From positions 992,001-1,056,000 of the forward strand of contig NZ_PJBE01000012.1 in the NCBI RefSeq assembly GCF_002836205.1: a DNA stretch of 64,000 nt. Reading direction: 5' to 3'. Source of the DNA: Shewanella sp. Choline-02u-19 (GTDB lineage: Bacteria; Pseudomonadota; Gammaproteobacteria; Enterobacterales; Shewanellaceae). The position numbers and the translations under genes were made by a program. Shown piece by piece: positions 55,676 to 64,000 of this stretch; position 1 is the stretch's first letter; every line of letters begins with the position of its first letter. Under the pieces are notes generated by a model. It ran no database searches. It had not been told where the DNA came from and saw only the letters and a list, made by a program, of their open reading frames with translations.

Positions 55676-56411
55676 ACTACTTTTAATGACACGATGGCCT
55701 GCGGCCACCAAGGTCGTGGCGCTTCGCCCATACCTGAGGCTGAGATGATCAAACTTCGCTTGATAAAGGTCGTGAGCTTCCAGCTCACACTCGGCCAAGA
55801 GGGGATCAACAGCAATCCCCTCTTGGATCACCCCTGCCGCCCCGACGAAGTTACATGCGTTGAGTACAGGCCTCGTACTCCAATAAAAATCGCCTAACGG
55901 CTCAGATGGGACATTCATGTCCCCCTAAGCCTGAACCATCATCTGATAGGCAGGATGCCTGAATGTCTTGAAGTGTATGGATGCACGGGAAAGACCATGA
56001 TGGTTCTACGGCATTTTTATCTACGTACTTCGGCAACTCCGATGGGGAGTTGGTGTTTTCTGTTATTTCTGCAGTCGGTTGGCTTTTATGTTTTAAATTG
56101 AAAACTCAAATGCTGAGAGTTTGCGCTTTTAAAACCCAGTGTAGATGCGGCTGAGGCCTTCGAAAACAGTGCCAATTCTGTTCCATACAGAATTTGGCAT
56201 TTCCTCCGTCCTTGGAGGTCAGATGTCTTCGTTGAGCTTACATGGACCCTTTCTTTGGTGAATAGTTGCAGCGGGCCTCAGTTGCGTGTGCACATAAGGT
56301 CGTTTATTCACATCCATGTGATCACGACATTCGGACATCCTGTCCAGCACCTGCCGCAGGCAATTGGAACCACAGAGGCAAAGTATTGACCTTTGATTGA
56401 CGAAGATTGTA
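55676..56411. repeat. Hairpin-dense non-coding element flanked by 8-bp direct repeats
   Basis: The stretch of 736 bp is flanked by GTGGTCAA (55668-55675 and 56412-56419). It contains a row of short inverted repeats. Clear cases are GTGAGCT/AGCTCAC (55772-55788), a 12-bp perfect stem at 55795-55826 (CCAAGAGGGGAT/ATCCCCTCTTGG), GAGTAC/GTACTC (55862-55880), GGGACAT/ATGTCCC (55908-55923), TGCCAA-TTCTGT/ACAGAATTTGGCA (56170-56199), CCTCC/GGAGG (56203-56218) and CACAT/ATGTG (56309-56320). Open frames inside are short and lack ribosome sites. A structured RNA or a non-autonomous mobile repeat are both possible. Confidence 0.5.
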
Positions 56412-56609
56412 GTGGTCAAGTCAGTCTATGGTTAATCCTAGTTTTCTAGGCATCTTTCTTTAGCTCAAATTATACTTATTCTTGGCTGTGTTATTAGATA
56501 TAAAATATTTACAACAATTTCTTAGCAGTGATAAGTTGAACGAAATTAACACAGTTTCTGAGTGCGTTATCGAGCGACGAATGAATAATCTATTATGCAA
56601 AGTGGGTAA

Positions 56610-57074
56610 ATGAACAAATTTTGGCTTACTCATAAAATCGATATTTTCATTTTAGCGGTAATACTTTTAAGTATATCGGCTTGGATTTTTCATGTTTGGT
56701 CAGATGAGAATTTCGAAGAAATAGATTTAAGTAATAGCGTTATATCATGTGAACTCAATGGAAAATTTAGTACCTATTCAGTTCAGTTTTCAACAAATGG
56801 CACTTACTATTTAATGACTAAAAAATACAATTTTTGCGAATTGTACAGTGATGAAATACGTGGTAAATCAATAAAAGGGGAGTACCTTAAAGGTAATAAC
56901 CTATTGAAAAAGCTTGAGGTCGATGGTGCTAACTACCATGAGCAGATAGCACTAAGTGCTTACTTTTCTGGCCTACTAGTAGCATTTATCTGCTGGGTCT
57001 TTATTCGAAGCCCCATAACGTGGGTTTTACTTAAAATGCAAACGAGCCTCCGAATTAAGATTCACCAAGGCTAA
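56610..57074 (+). CDS. Hypothetical two-helix membrane protein
   Basis: The 154-residue frame is AT-rich compared with nearby core genes. It has membrane segments at about 11-30 and 118-137 and a polar loop of 85 residues between them with one cysteine pair (ISCELNG, YNFCELYS). The ends are basic. I do not recognise the family. GGGTAA just before the ATG is a weak ribosome site. It is the first of three plus-strand orphan genes after the hairpin-dense element, so it may be accessory DNA. Confidence 0.65.
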   Translation: MNKFWLTHKIDIFILAVILLSISAWIFHVWSDENFEEIDLSNSVISCELNGKFSTYSVQFSTNGTYYLMTKKYNFCELYSDEIRGKSIKGEYLKGNNLLKKLEVDGANYHEQIALSAYFSGLLVAFICWVFIRSPITWVLLKMQTSLRIKIHQG

Positions 57075-57180
57075 TTTCTAGTGGAACTGCGAACATTTTA
57101 CGCTGTTTCGCAGTAGTGCTACATCATTTGATCAAACTGTCATCAACCTCTTAAATGGGTGTTAAGGTCTTCTAGATAAT

Positions 57181-57633
57181 ATGGCTCGGAGAAATGAACT
57201 AGGAAGTATAGCTAGTGGATTAATAGGTTCATTTAGCAGCCGAAATAATGATATCGGTGGTTATTGGGGGCTCGGGAAATTACACAAGTTTGTTGAGAAT
57301 GATTCTAAAAAAGAGATTATGATTGATCTTCTATCTGGGAATATCAGTCCTCAAACAGACGAGTTTGATTCACTGATTGAGTCCTATCGAGATAGATTGG
57401 ACTCACACCTAACTACTGGCTCTATCCCCAAAGCTTGGCTAGTTTCTGTGGAACTCACCGTGCTATTTGAACCTGAATATGAAAAGAAGCATCATTATTG
57501 GCGCTCCGGACTGGGCAAACCATATAAGGCAAAGTGCGATATCTTAGATGATAATGGTAAGCATCATGTGGCATATGCATATAACAATAGTCAGCCGCAT
57601 GACCCGAATAGAGAAGCAAGGAGTTGCCGCTAG
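57181..57633 (+). CDS. Hypothetical protein
   Basis: The 150-residue product is soluble and mixed in character, with a Gly/Ser-rich start (GSIASGLIGSFSSRNNDIGGYWGLGKL), a helical middle part (KKEIMIDLLSGN, SLIESYRDRLDSHLTTG) and a beta-type end (AWLVSVELTVLFEPEYEKKHHYW, YKAKCDILDDNGKHHVAYAY). I do not recognise the family and no catalytic motif stands out. It follows the two-helix membrane protein by 106 nt and precedes the next small gene by 52 nt on the same strand. The base composition is low in G+C. Confidence 0.6.
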   Translation: MARRNELGSIASGLIGSFSSRNNDIGGYWGLGKLHKFVENDSKKEIMIDLLSGNISPQTDEFDSLIESYRDRLDSHLTTGSIPKAWLVSVELTVLFEPEYEKKHHYWRSGLGKPYKAKCDILDDNGKHHVAYAYNNSQPHDPNREARSCR

Positions 57634-57685
57634 AAGCAATAAGTTTAGTCTAACTGGCGTAAATTCTACATAGTAAGACAAAGGA

Positions 57686-57946
57686 ATGACCAGAGCTAAA
57701 AAATTTAAGTTACTGATGATTGTTCAATTAATTGTCACAGTAATGTACAAAACGATTCCTATCGAACTCACATACTATATGAATTCATTTTTTATCGTAG
57801 GCATGGCGCTAGGGGCTTACTTGATATTAAAGGCGATTGTTTATGCCTGCCCAAACTGTGGAAAGCACCAAATAATGCTTGGTTTTTTTAAGTATCGTTT
57901 ACCAACTGACAACTGCTATGTGTGTTGCGAGAAAATTGATAGCTAA
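57686..57946 (+). CDS. Small membrane protein with C-terminal zinc ribbon
   Basis: The 86-residue product has two membrane segments (about 8-24 and 30-50) and a cytoplasmic C-terminal part with two Cys pairs (CPNCGKH and CYVCC) spaced for one zinc ion. AAGGA lies directly before the ATG, closer than usual. The family is not recognised. The zinc ribbon on a membrane hairpin recalls small quality-control or assembly factors, but this is speculation. Confidence 0.65.
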   Translation: MTRAKKFKLLMIVQLIVTVMYKTIPIELTYYMNSFFIVGMALGAYLILKAIVYACPNCGKHQIMLGFFKYRLPTDNCYVCCEKIDS

Positions 57947-58044
57947 ATATATTGGCAGCGTTGTCAGTGAACCTAAAATTATCAGAGGGTGTGTCGACTG
58001 TTACTGAGGTTAGGTACTATAGAGTTGCAAGTAGCAATAATAAC

Positions 58045-58066
58045 AAAAAGGGAGCCTTCGGCTCCC
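58045..58066 (-). terminator. Terminator of fadD
   Basis: GGGAGCC/GGCTCCC is a 7-bp GC-rich stem with a TTC/GAA loop, followed on the minus strand by TTTTTG. It lies about 50 nt past the fadD stop. Confidence 0.88.
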
Positions 58067-58114
58067 TCGTATCACTCACTACTGTAATTTAAACCACCTG
58101 AACCAAACCCAGAA

Positions 58115-59713
58115 TCACTTACGCAATTCTCTGCGTAATATCTTACCCACTGTAGATTTAGGCAATGCATCGACAAAGATAACCACTTTGGGGATCTTAT
58201 AGGCGGTTAGCTGCTCGCGGCAGTAGCTGTCGATTGCCGCTTTAGCTTGTTCATGATCGGCATGAATATCGTTTAATACGATAACCGCTTTAACGGCTTC
58301 ACCGCTACGATCGTCTTCAATACCAATCACGGCACATTCGAATATTGCTTCGTGATTCGACAGTATATCTTCGACTTCGTTTGGATAGACGTTAAAACCA
58401 GAGACGATAATCATGTCTTTCTTGCGATCAACAATTTTATGGAAGCCGTCTTCAGTGGCAATCGCGATGTCGCCTGTTTTAAAGTAACCTTCGCTGGTCA
58501 TGACTTTTGCCGTTTCCTCTGGGTTATTCCAATAACCTAACATCACCTGTGGACCAAAGACGGCAAGCTCGCCGGTTTCTCCTGTGGCGACTTCGTTATC
58601 ATCCATGTCGAGAATCTTTACCAAGGTGCCAAGGACGGGTTTGCCAATCGTGCCGAGCTGTTCGAGTCCAGGTGCATTGAGCGACACCACCGGTGATGTT
58701 TCCGATAATCCGTAACCTTCAGAGATGGTGCAGCCAGTGGTTTGCTGCCAAACCGAAGCCGCTGCTTGAGTTAATGCAGTACCTCCGGAGATGGTCACTT
58801 TTAAGTGGCTAAAATCCAATGCCTTAAATTCTGGTTGGTGACATAGCCCGACAAATAATGTGTTGAGCCCTGCAAATCCAGTGAATGAATATTGTGCCAG
58901 CGCTGAGATCAATCCTGAAATGTCGCGTGGATTTGGGATCAATATAGAACAACCGCCACGCTCGTAATAAAGCACTAAATTCACCATGAAGGCGTAGATA
59001 TGGTACACAGGTAGCGGCGCGACAAAAATCTCTTCACCTTCAACTAGGCGACTGCCAATACGCGATTTTATCTGCATGGCGTTGGCGAGTAAATTACCGT
59101 GGGTTAACATTGCCCCTTTTGATAATCCGGTGGTCCCGCCGGTATATTGCAGTGCTGCAATCTGTTCTGGCACGCTAATCACAGGCACATATGTCAGTAG
59201 CTCACCCGCTTTTAGCACATCACAAAAGGCGATGGTTGCAAAGGGGACTTCTGGTTGCGGTTGCGGTGCAATCAAGTCCATTGCATGCGTGGATATAACG
59301 GTTTCAATACTGGTGTTAGCAATCACTTCAGTCAATGTTGGCAACAGATCCGATAGCACCACTAGGGCTTTTGCGCCTGAGTCATTGAATTGGTGGATGA
59401 GCTCCCGTGGGGTATACAAAGGGTTGGTATTGACTAACACCATACCTGCTTTAATGGCGCCATAAGCGGCAATCACAAACTGAGTGATATTGGGCAGTTG
59501 AATCGCAACTCTATCGCCCTGTACTAAATTCGTTTCTTGTTGCAGGTAAGCGGCAAACTGGCGTGAAGAATGATTAATCTCGTTGAATGTGGTTTCTTTC
59601 CCTAAACAAGAATAAGCGGCTTTATCACCGTATCGGGCACTTGCAAGGTCAATCAGATCATTGAGTGAGGCGTATCGGGAGAGATCGAGTGTTGAGTCTG
59701 AATCATATGCCAT
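58115..59713 (-). CDS. fadD: Long-chain acyl-CoA ligase FadD-like
   Basis: The 532-residue enzyme activates fatty acids to acyl-CoA with ATP, for beta-oxidation. It shows the adenylation P-loop YTGGTTGLSKGAM (A3), the A5 motif SEGYGLSETSP, the A7/A8 region YFKTGDIAIATEDGFHKIVDRKKDMIIVSGFNVYPNEVED and the catalytic lysine in PKSTVGKILRRELR (A10). Length and motifs fit FadD-type AMP-forming ligases; medium-chain or branched substrates cannot be ruled out. AAGG lies 7 nt before the ATG. A PsrA-type operator candidate lies about 55 nt upstream. Confidence 0.9.
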   Translation of the reverse strand: MAYDSDSTLDLSRYASLNDLIDLASARYGDKAAYSCLGKETTFNEINHSSRQFAAYLQQETNLVQGDRVAIQLPNITQFVIAAYGAIKAGMVLVNTNPLYTPRELIHQFNDSGAKALVVLSDLLPTLTEVIANTSIETVISTHAMDLIAPQPQPEVPFATIAFCDVLKAGELLTYVPVISVPEQIAALQYTGGTTGLSKGAMLTHGNLLANAMQIKSRIGSRLVEGEEIFVAPLPVYHIYAFMVNLVLYYERGGCSILIPNPRDISGLISALAQYSFTGFAGLNTLFVGLCHQPEFKALDFSHLKVTISGGTALTQAAASVWQQTTGCTISEGYGLSETSPVVSLNAPGLEQLGTIGKPVLGTLVKILDMDDNEVATGETGELAVFGPQVMLGYWNNPEETAKVMTSEGYFKTGDIAIATEDGFHKIVDRKKDMIIVSGFNVYPNEVEDILSNHEAIFECAVIGIEDDRSGEAVKAVIVLNDIHADHEQAKAAIDSYCREQLTAYKIPKVVIFVDALPKSTVGKILRRELRK

Positions 59714-59766
59714 GGAGATACCTTCGTTAGCCAGTTTTTGATTGTTTTTGGGGTTGATTAGTGAAT

Positions 59767-59780
59767 CAAACAGGCGTTTA
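59767..59780. promoter_or_regulatory. PsrA-type operator candidate upstream of fadD
   Basis: CAAAC-AGGC-GTTTA matches the PsrA pattern (G/C)AAAC-N2-4-GTTT(G/C) except at the last base. It lies 54 nt upstream of fadD, where a fatty-acid-responsive repressor would be expected. Confidence 0.4.
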
Positions 59781-59978
59781 GATTAGTGCGATTGTCACCC
59801 TAAGGTCAATGGTCAACAATGAAATAAATTGTTTCATGCCTGCAGAACAGAGCAATGGCTATCAGCTTGTAACAATTAGATTTTTTACTCTACTTTTTTA
59901 CCGGCGAGATTAACCCCCTAGATTAACAGGTAAAGCAGCGGTTACTTTACCTGTTAACTCAAGCTTGCTTGATGATGG

Positions 59979-61421
59979 TTATAGCGGGCTAAAGAAATTA
60001 GATTGTTGCGTTACTTGGTTGTGACTGTGCTGCTCTGACACGGTAAAGGTTATTGCGCTGCGGCTGCTTTCAAGTTCATTTAGATCTGCCAAGACGGTTA
60101 CCGGGTAATCTAGCAGCTCACCCGCATTAATTAACAAACGGGTATTTCCTGCGAGTTTATAGCTACTGTTACCTGACACATAGATTTGATAGTGACGAGC
60201 CTGCTGGGTTTTATTACGGATTTTTAGCGTAAAGCTATTTTCAACTTCATCGGTTAATGTTTCACGGTACAGCGTTTGTCTATCACGAATGATGTTTAGC
60301 TCAATGGCAGAACGATTACTGATATCAATCCCAATCACGGTGAGCATGATCAAGGCTGCAATACCGTAGCCAAGAAATTTGTAAGATTCATAAAAAGGCA
60401 CGGCTTTGTCGACTAATGCATTCTCACTGCTGTAACTAATTAAGTCAGGTTTGTAGCCGAACTGCGCCATGGTCTGGTTACAAGCATCGACGCACGCGCC
60501 GCAGTTAATACACTCATATTGCAAACCGTTACGGATATCGATACCCGTGGGGCAAACATCCACACAGAGGTTGCAGTCAACGCAATCACCTAAACTGGTT
60601 TCTTGTTTGCGTTTACGATGACCACGACTTTCGCCACGAGTTGCATCATAGGTAACGGTCTTGGTATTGGCGTCAAACATCGCTGACTGAAAGCGGGAAT
60701 AAGGGCAGCAATGTAAACACATCTGCTCACGCATCCAACCTGCATTAAGGTAAGTACAGATGGCAAAGAACCAGACCCAGGTGCTGATCCAAAAGCTGGC
60801 ATCAAAAGTGAGAATATCCAGATATAACGCTCTGGCTGGAATAAAATAAGCGATAAAGCCACAACCCGTGAGAAGGGCAATTGCGCCCCACGCCAGATGT
60901 TTGCTGGTTCGTTTGGCTATTTTGTTTAAACTCATGGGGGCTTTGTCTAAGGTAATACGCTTGTTGCGGCTGCCTTCAATTTGCTCTTCAACCCATACGA
61001 ACATGAATGTCCAAGCGGTTTGTGGGCACAGGTATCCACACCAAACTCGGCCCCAAAATACAGTGGCAAAAAACAGTAAAAATGCAGCTGCGATAAGCAC
61101 CCAAGCAAGAATAGTGAAATCTTGAGGCCAAAGCGTGGTGCCAAAGAAAATGAATTGTTGGTCGCTAATATTAAACAGAATGGCTTGTCGACCTTGATAA
61201 GAGACAAACGGTAGTAGAAAAAATAGCGCAACCAATAAGCTATTCATCCCGGTTCGAATGCGTTGAAAATATCCTTTTTGCTCTCGAATATGGATCTTAC
61301 CGCTAGGCGGGCTGTCGACCTGCTTAATGGGAATGCGATTATTCGGTCGTTGGCTATGGGTGTTTTCTATTACTTTGCTATTGTTTTTATTTAACATTGG
61401 CTTCTCTATAGGCACTGACAT
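59979..61421 (-). CDS. ccoG: Cytochrome oxidase accessory protein CcoG (RdxA/FixG)
   Basis: CcoG is a membrane Fe-S protein needed for copper delivery to cbb3 oxidase. The 480-residue protein has about five membrane segments (including FVSYQGRQAILF, WPQDFTILAWVLIAAAFLLFFATVFWGRVWCGYLCPQTAW) and two 4Fe-4S motifs, CVDCNLCVDVCPTG and CINCGACVDACNQT. The C-terminal 110 residues form a periplasmic beta domain. It is encoded apart from any ccoNOQP or ccoHIS genes within this window. Start choice between 61421 and an in-frame ATG at about 61397 is uncertain. Confidence 0.92.
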   Translation of the reverse strand: MSVPIEKPMLNKNNSKVIENTHSQRPNNRIPIKQVDSPPSGKIHIREQKGYFQRIRTGMNSLLVALFFLLPFVSYQGRQAILFNISDQQFIFFGTTLWPQDFTILAWVLIAAAFLLFFATVFWGRVWCGYLCPQTAWTFMFVWVEEQIEGSRNKRITLDKAPMSLNKIAKRTSKHLAWGAIALLTGCGFIAYFIPARALYLDILTFDASFWISTWVWFFAICTYLNAGWMREQMCLHCCPYSRFQSAMFDANTKTVTYDATRGESRGHRKRKQETSLGDCVDCNLCVDVCPTGIDIRNGLQYECINCGACVDACNQTMAQFGYKPDLISYSSENALVDKAVPFYESYKFLGYGIAALIMLTVIGIDISNRSAIELNIIRDRQTLYRETLTDEVENSFTLKIRNKTQQARHYQIYVSGNSSYKLAGNTRLLINAGELLDYPVTVLADLNELESSRSAITFTVSEQHSHNQVTQQSNFFSPL

Positions 61422-61565
61422 TGTTCACTCAGTGCCTATATAGCAAGCTCTAGGCCATGTTTTAAGTTATTGTTTTTGCTTAGTATTATCCTTTTGATTA
61501 CACTCTTTGATCGCGATATATCGCTAATCCATTGTATGTCGTGTCTTGCCGTTGATGAACGCTTA

Positions 61566-63026
61566 CTATATTGGCCGAGCAATAGCGAGTTTAAGCATAC
61601 GAGAGCGCAAGGTGCTGGGGGGCATTCCCAGTATTGCTGCAGCACCGATTGGCCCTGAGATCCGCCATTGACTCTGCTTTAATATTTTTAAAATATGTGC
61701 TTTTTCTATTTCGGCTAATGTCTGTTTAGCGTTGGTTGCCGCAGTAGATGTTTTAGCTTGAGGCTCTGATGCTAGTTGGCCAAACTCGAGCACTGGCCCC
61801 GTTGATAAGATCATCTCTCTTTCAAGCACATTCTGCAGTTCACGCACATTACCAGGCCAGCTATGTTTGGCTAAATTTTGCATACCTCGTTGGCTAACCT
61901 TGCTTATTTTTTTACCTAATTTACGATTTAGCTCCTGAAGAAGGTGACTAACGAGTTCAGGAATATCCGACAAACGGCTGCGCAATGGCGGTACTACAAT
62001 GGGAAAAACATTAAGCCGATAATAGAGATCCATTCTAAACAGACCTTGTTCGACCCGCTTTAGCAGATCGTGATGGGTCGCGGTAATCAGTCTGATATCA
62101 ACTTTAATTGTTTGGCTACTGCCAACGCGTTCAAACTCTTGTTCTTGAATGACCCTGAGCAGTTTTGACTGGGCTTCTAGACTCAGTTCAGCCACTTCAT
62201 CGAGAAATAGAGTGCCATTATTTGCGAGTTCGAAACGGCCTTTTCGACGACTTGTCGCACCTGTGTATGCGCCTTTTTCATGGCCAAACAACTCACTTTC
62301 AAGTAAGGATGTTGAAAATGCAGCGCAATTGACACTCACTAATGGCTTACCTGCACGGTTACTTAAGCGGTGCAGGTTGCGGGCGACGAGTTCTTTACCT
62401 GTGCCATTCTCGCCACTAATTAACACCGTGCTTTCTGTATTAGCAACAAGCTTAATCTGCTGAATCAACTGGTTAATTTGTTGGCTTTCACCTGATATAC
62501 CAACATCTCCAGTACGGTCTGCAAGCTCTAATTGCAAATATTGATTTTCGAATGATAGCTTCTCTGACAGGGCTTGAACTTGCTCTAGCGCTTGGCGGAG
62601 TGACTGTTCCGTTTGCTTTTGAATACTGATATCACGAAATATCGCGACAACTCCCATAAGCACCCCATCTTTATACACCGGGGTTGAGGTGTAATGGACT
62701 GGAAAGCTAGAGCCATCTTTACGCCAAAACACTTCATGGGTTATCTCTCTTGCTGTGCCATCTCTGAGCGTGTTGTAGATGGGGCAGTCCTCTTTAGGAT
62801 AATGGCTACCATCGTTATGGCTATGGTGATGGCAGTCATGAATATTCTTGCCTAACAACTCCTGGGTTTGCCAACCCGTCATCTTCTCAGCGGCTGGATT
62901 GATGAACACGGCATTGCCGTCGAGATCAAATCCATAAATACCTTCGCTGACCGCGTTTAGTATCAATTGGTTCTCTGGCAGAAAGTCTGCATGAGCGGTT
63001 TTTTGTTTAAGATTGATAGCTGACAT
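61566..63026 (-). CDS. PAS-domain sigma-54-dependent transcriptional activator
   Basis: The ATG at 63026 is chosen (AGGA 6 nt upstream), giving 486 residues. A PAS domain lies at about 15-130 ([31 protein letters not shown]; it contains [20 protein letters not shown], a Cys/His-rich insert that might bind metal). A coiled linker follows, then the AAA+ domain (about 180-400) with Walker A GENGTGKE, the sigma-54 loop GAYTGA and Walker [12 protein letters not shown], then a Fis-type helix-turn-helix at the end. It activates sigma-54 promoters in answer to a PAS-sensed signal that is unknown. No partner kinase or receiver domain is present. Confidence 0.92.
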   Translation of the reverse strand: MSAINLKQKTAHADFLPENQLILNAVSEGIYGFDLDGNAVFINPAAEKMTGWQTQELLGKNIHDCHHHSHNDGSHYPKEDCPIYNTLRDGTAREITHEVFWRKDGSSFPVHYTSTPVYKDGVLMGVVAIFRDISIQKQTEQSLRQALEQVQALSEKLSFENQYLQLELADRTGDVGISGESQQINQLIQQIKLVANTESTVLISGENGTGKELVARNLHRLSNRAGKPLVSVNCAAFSTSLLESELFGHEKGAYTGATSRRKGRFELANNGTLFLDEVAELSLEAQSKLLRVIQEQEFERVGSSQTIKVDIRLITATHHDLLKRVEQGLFRMDLYYRLNVFPIVVPPLRSRLSDIPELVSHLLQELNRKLGKKISKVSQRGMQNLAKHSWPGNVRELQNVLEREMILSTGPVLEFGQLASEPQAKTSTAATNAKQTLAEIEKAHILKILKQSQWRISGPIGAAAILGMPPSTLRSRMLKLAIARPI

Positions 63027-63376
63027 GGTGGTTCCTGTCGCGATATGAAGTGACAAAGCTAGCGTAAGTATACGTTAAACCATTGAGTCACGATATCACG
63101 TGCTTTGGTAGTGGTTTCAAATATGCAGAATAATCGCTCAATATTTTTAACTAGATGAGTCATGGCTGCTGTTTGTTTTGAACATGGGTCTAGCGGTTTT
63201 ATGGCCCTGATGACTCGACTTTTTTATGTTTAATCCACTCAGGGTTGAATGGTGAATATTTGAATCGTTAGTCTGTTATCCATCCAAGCTGCAGTATATG
63301 AACAGAATAGGGCAAGTAGACGTTTATTAAGTTAAAATGAGGTTAGTTGAAGTCTTACTGAATTTTGAGCCTGATT
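63027..63376. other. Intergenic region between divergent genes
   Basis: About 350 bp without a gene; it holds the promoters of the sigma-54 activator (minus) and yacL (plus). Confidence 0.4.
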
Positions 63377-63754
63377 ATGGAATACGATTTTTTACGCAAT
63401 ACAATGACCGGTACAGCATTTGCGCGGTTCAGTATGGATCATGAAGCGATGGGTTTTTGGTTGTCGGAAGAGCTTGGTGACAATCCTGAGAAGCATGTCG
63501 AGATCTGTCAGCAGCTTGAAAAGCTACAAACTGGCCAGCTAAGTGATTGGCGCTTAATTGGTAAGGCACTGTCGATAGAGTTTGATTGTGAACAGGTCAG
63601 AGTGTTTGCCAATAATATCGAAGAGGGCGAGGAGGAGGATGCTGAGATGGATGAATCAATGTCATTCTATAATGGAGAGTCTGAAGCATTTTGTGGTTTA
63701 GAGGATTTCTATGCGGTATTGGTCAACTGGCGTAAGTTTTTGGATGAATACTAG
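63377..63754 (+). CDS. yacL: YacL family protein (UPF0231)
   Basis: The ATG at 63377 is chosen; a TTG at 63365 is possible. The 125-residue protein matches UPF0231 over its length: MEYDFLRNTMTGTAFARFSMDHEAMGFWLSEELG at the start and an acidic stretch (EEGEEEDAEMDES) before the end. The function is unknown. A strong terminator follows 20 nt past the stop. Confidence 0.9.
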   Translation: MEYDFLRNTMTGTAFARFSMDHEAMGFWLSEELGDNPEKHVEICQQLEKLQTGQLSDWRLIGKALSIEFDCEQVRVFANNIEEGEEEDAEMDESMSFYNGESEAFCGLEDFYAVLVNWRKFLDEY

Positions 63755-63773
63755 TTGGCTATAGAGCATATTA

Positions 63774-63799
63774 AAAAAGGCAGCCTAGGCTGCCTTTTT
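63774..63799. terminator. Bidirectional terminator between yacL and the NarL-type regulator
   Basis: AAAAAGGCAGCC/GGCTGCCTTTTT is a 12-bp perfect palindrome with A and T runs at the ends, placed between convergent genes. Confidence 0.92.
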
Positions 63800-63831
63800 G
63801 CTGTTTAACTATCCAGTATAAGCGATATCAG

Positions 63832-64000
63832 TTATTGGTTTAGGTATCTAACAGCCATCTCTGTACGTGACTTAGCATTGGCTTTGCGAAGTAGATTTTT
63901 TACATGTACTTTAACGGTGCCTTCGCTTATATGTAACTGCTCTGCGACCACGCGGTTACTTTGTCCTTCAGCAAGGTGCTTTAATATCTCTAGCTCCCTT
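63832..64000 (-). CDS. NarL/LuxR-type response regulator, C-terminal end only
   Basis: The minus strand from the window edge to TAA at 63832 encodes the LuxR-type helix-turn-helix ELEILKHLAEGQSNRVVAEQLHISEGTVKVHVKNLLRKANAKSRTE, the DNA-binding part of a NarL/NarP-type regulator. The receiver domain lies outside the window. In Shewanella a NarP regulator with this end is common, but the identity cannot be fixed from 55 residues. Confidence 0.8.
   Translation of the reverse strand, partial: RELEILKHLAEGQSNRVVAEQLHISEGTVKVHVKNLLRKANAKSRTEMAVRYLNQ

Noticed and set aside
55892..56236. Integron attC site suggested by GCCTAAC and GTTGAGC motifs
   Set aside because: The two halves do not pair into the long imperfect hairpin of attC, and no integrase or cassette row is present.
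55664..56419. Short open frames (84, 67 and 66 codons) within the hairpin-dense element
   Set aside because: No ribosome sites, overlapping on both strands, and interrupted by stems; they look like by-products of the structured sequence.
61480..61530. Fnr-type site TTGATCGCGATATA upstream of ccoG
   Set aside because: Only one half-site (TTGAT) is present; the second half does not match ATCAA.

Overview
The window reads as chromosome of a marine Shewanella. The basis is the gene content. It has a complete torE-torC-torA-torD TMAO respiration operon whose TorA closely resembles Shewanella TorA as I remember it. It also has a Hug/Hut haem-uptake locus of the Vibrio/Shewanella type, a pentahaem TorC, a lone ccoG, DUF2956 and YacL/UPF0231 genes, and moderate G+C. 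No rRNA, tRNA, CRISPR array, prophage or intact insertion sequence was seen. Family assignments come from motif recognition by eye; no database search was run.

Layout. 1-8.8 kb: the 5' part of an ArsP/YraQ-type permease behind a promoter flanked by two matching operator-like sites; an unknown Cys/His protein; an NhaC-type antiporter; YgjV; a Crp/Fnr-type regulator; a DUF3313 lipoprotein; a CynX-type MFS carrier divergent from an AraC-type regulator; and a 7-bp tandem repeat. 9-22.8 kb: a large secreted collagenase, a decayed lipoprotein gene, type II NADH dehydrogenase, SelO, a Tat-signal split-Soret-like haem protein with a lipoprotein, a ToxR-like membrane regulator with a coupled partner, an orphan AbrB/MazE-type protein, a small exported pseudogene and a YbaK-type deacylase. 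22.9-34.7 kb: an RstB/RstA-like two-component pair divergent from a lipoprotein, a 2OG-Fe(II) oxygenase, a TM2 protein, YdcH, a Tat-exported carotenoid oxygenase with a DUF2141 protein and a divergent LytTR regulator, a DUF1707/LiaF-like protein, a CatB-type acetyltransferase, a lone pilin and an L7/L12-like membrane protein.

34.8-39.6 kb: torECAD (minus strand) with three TorR-box-like repeats upstream and a strong terminator downstream. TorC carries electrons from the quinol pool to periplasmic TorA, TorD matures TorA, and TorE is a small membrane protein. 40.1-52.9 kb: haem-iron acquisition. HugA is the outer-membrane receptor, TonB-ExbB-ExbD energise it, HutB-HutC-HutD import haem, and HutX, HutZ and HutW handle it in the cytoplasm. 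Fur boxes lie upstream of hutW and between tonB and hugA. A reductase-like gene, a nitrilase and a GNAT acetyltransferase separate hutW from the rest.

53-64 kb: an MsbA-like ABC exporter, a lipocalin, a hairpin-dense non-coding element of about 0.74 kb followed by three AT-rich orphan genes, then fadD, ccoG, a PAS/sigma-54 activator, yacL and the C-terminal end of a NarL-type regulator. The hairpin-dense element with its flanking 8-bp direct repeats and the adjacent orphan genes is the part of the window least explained by known families.
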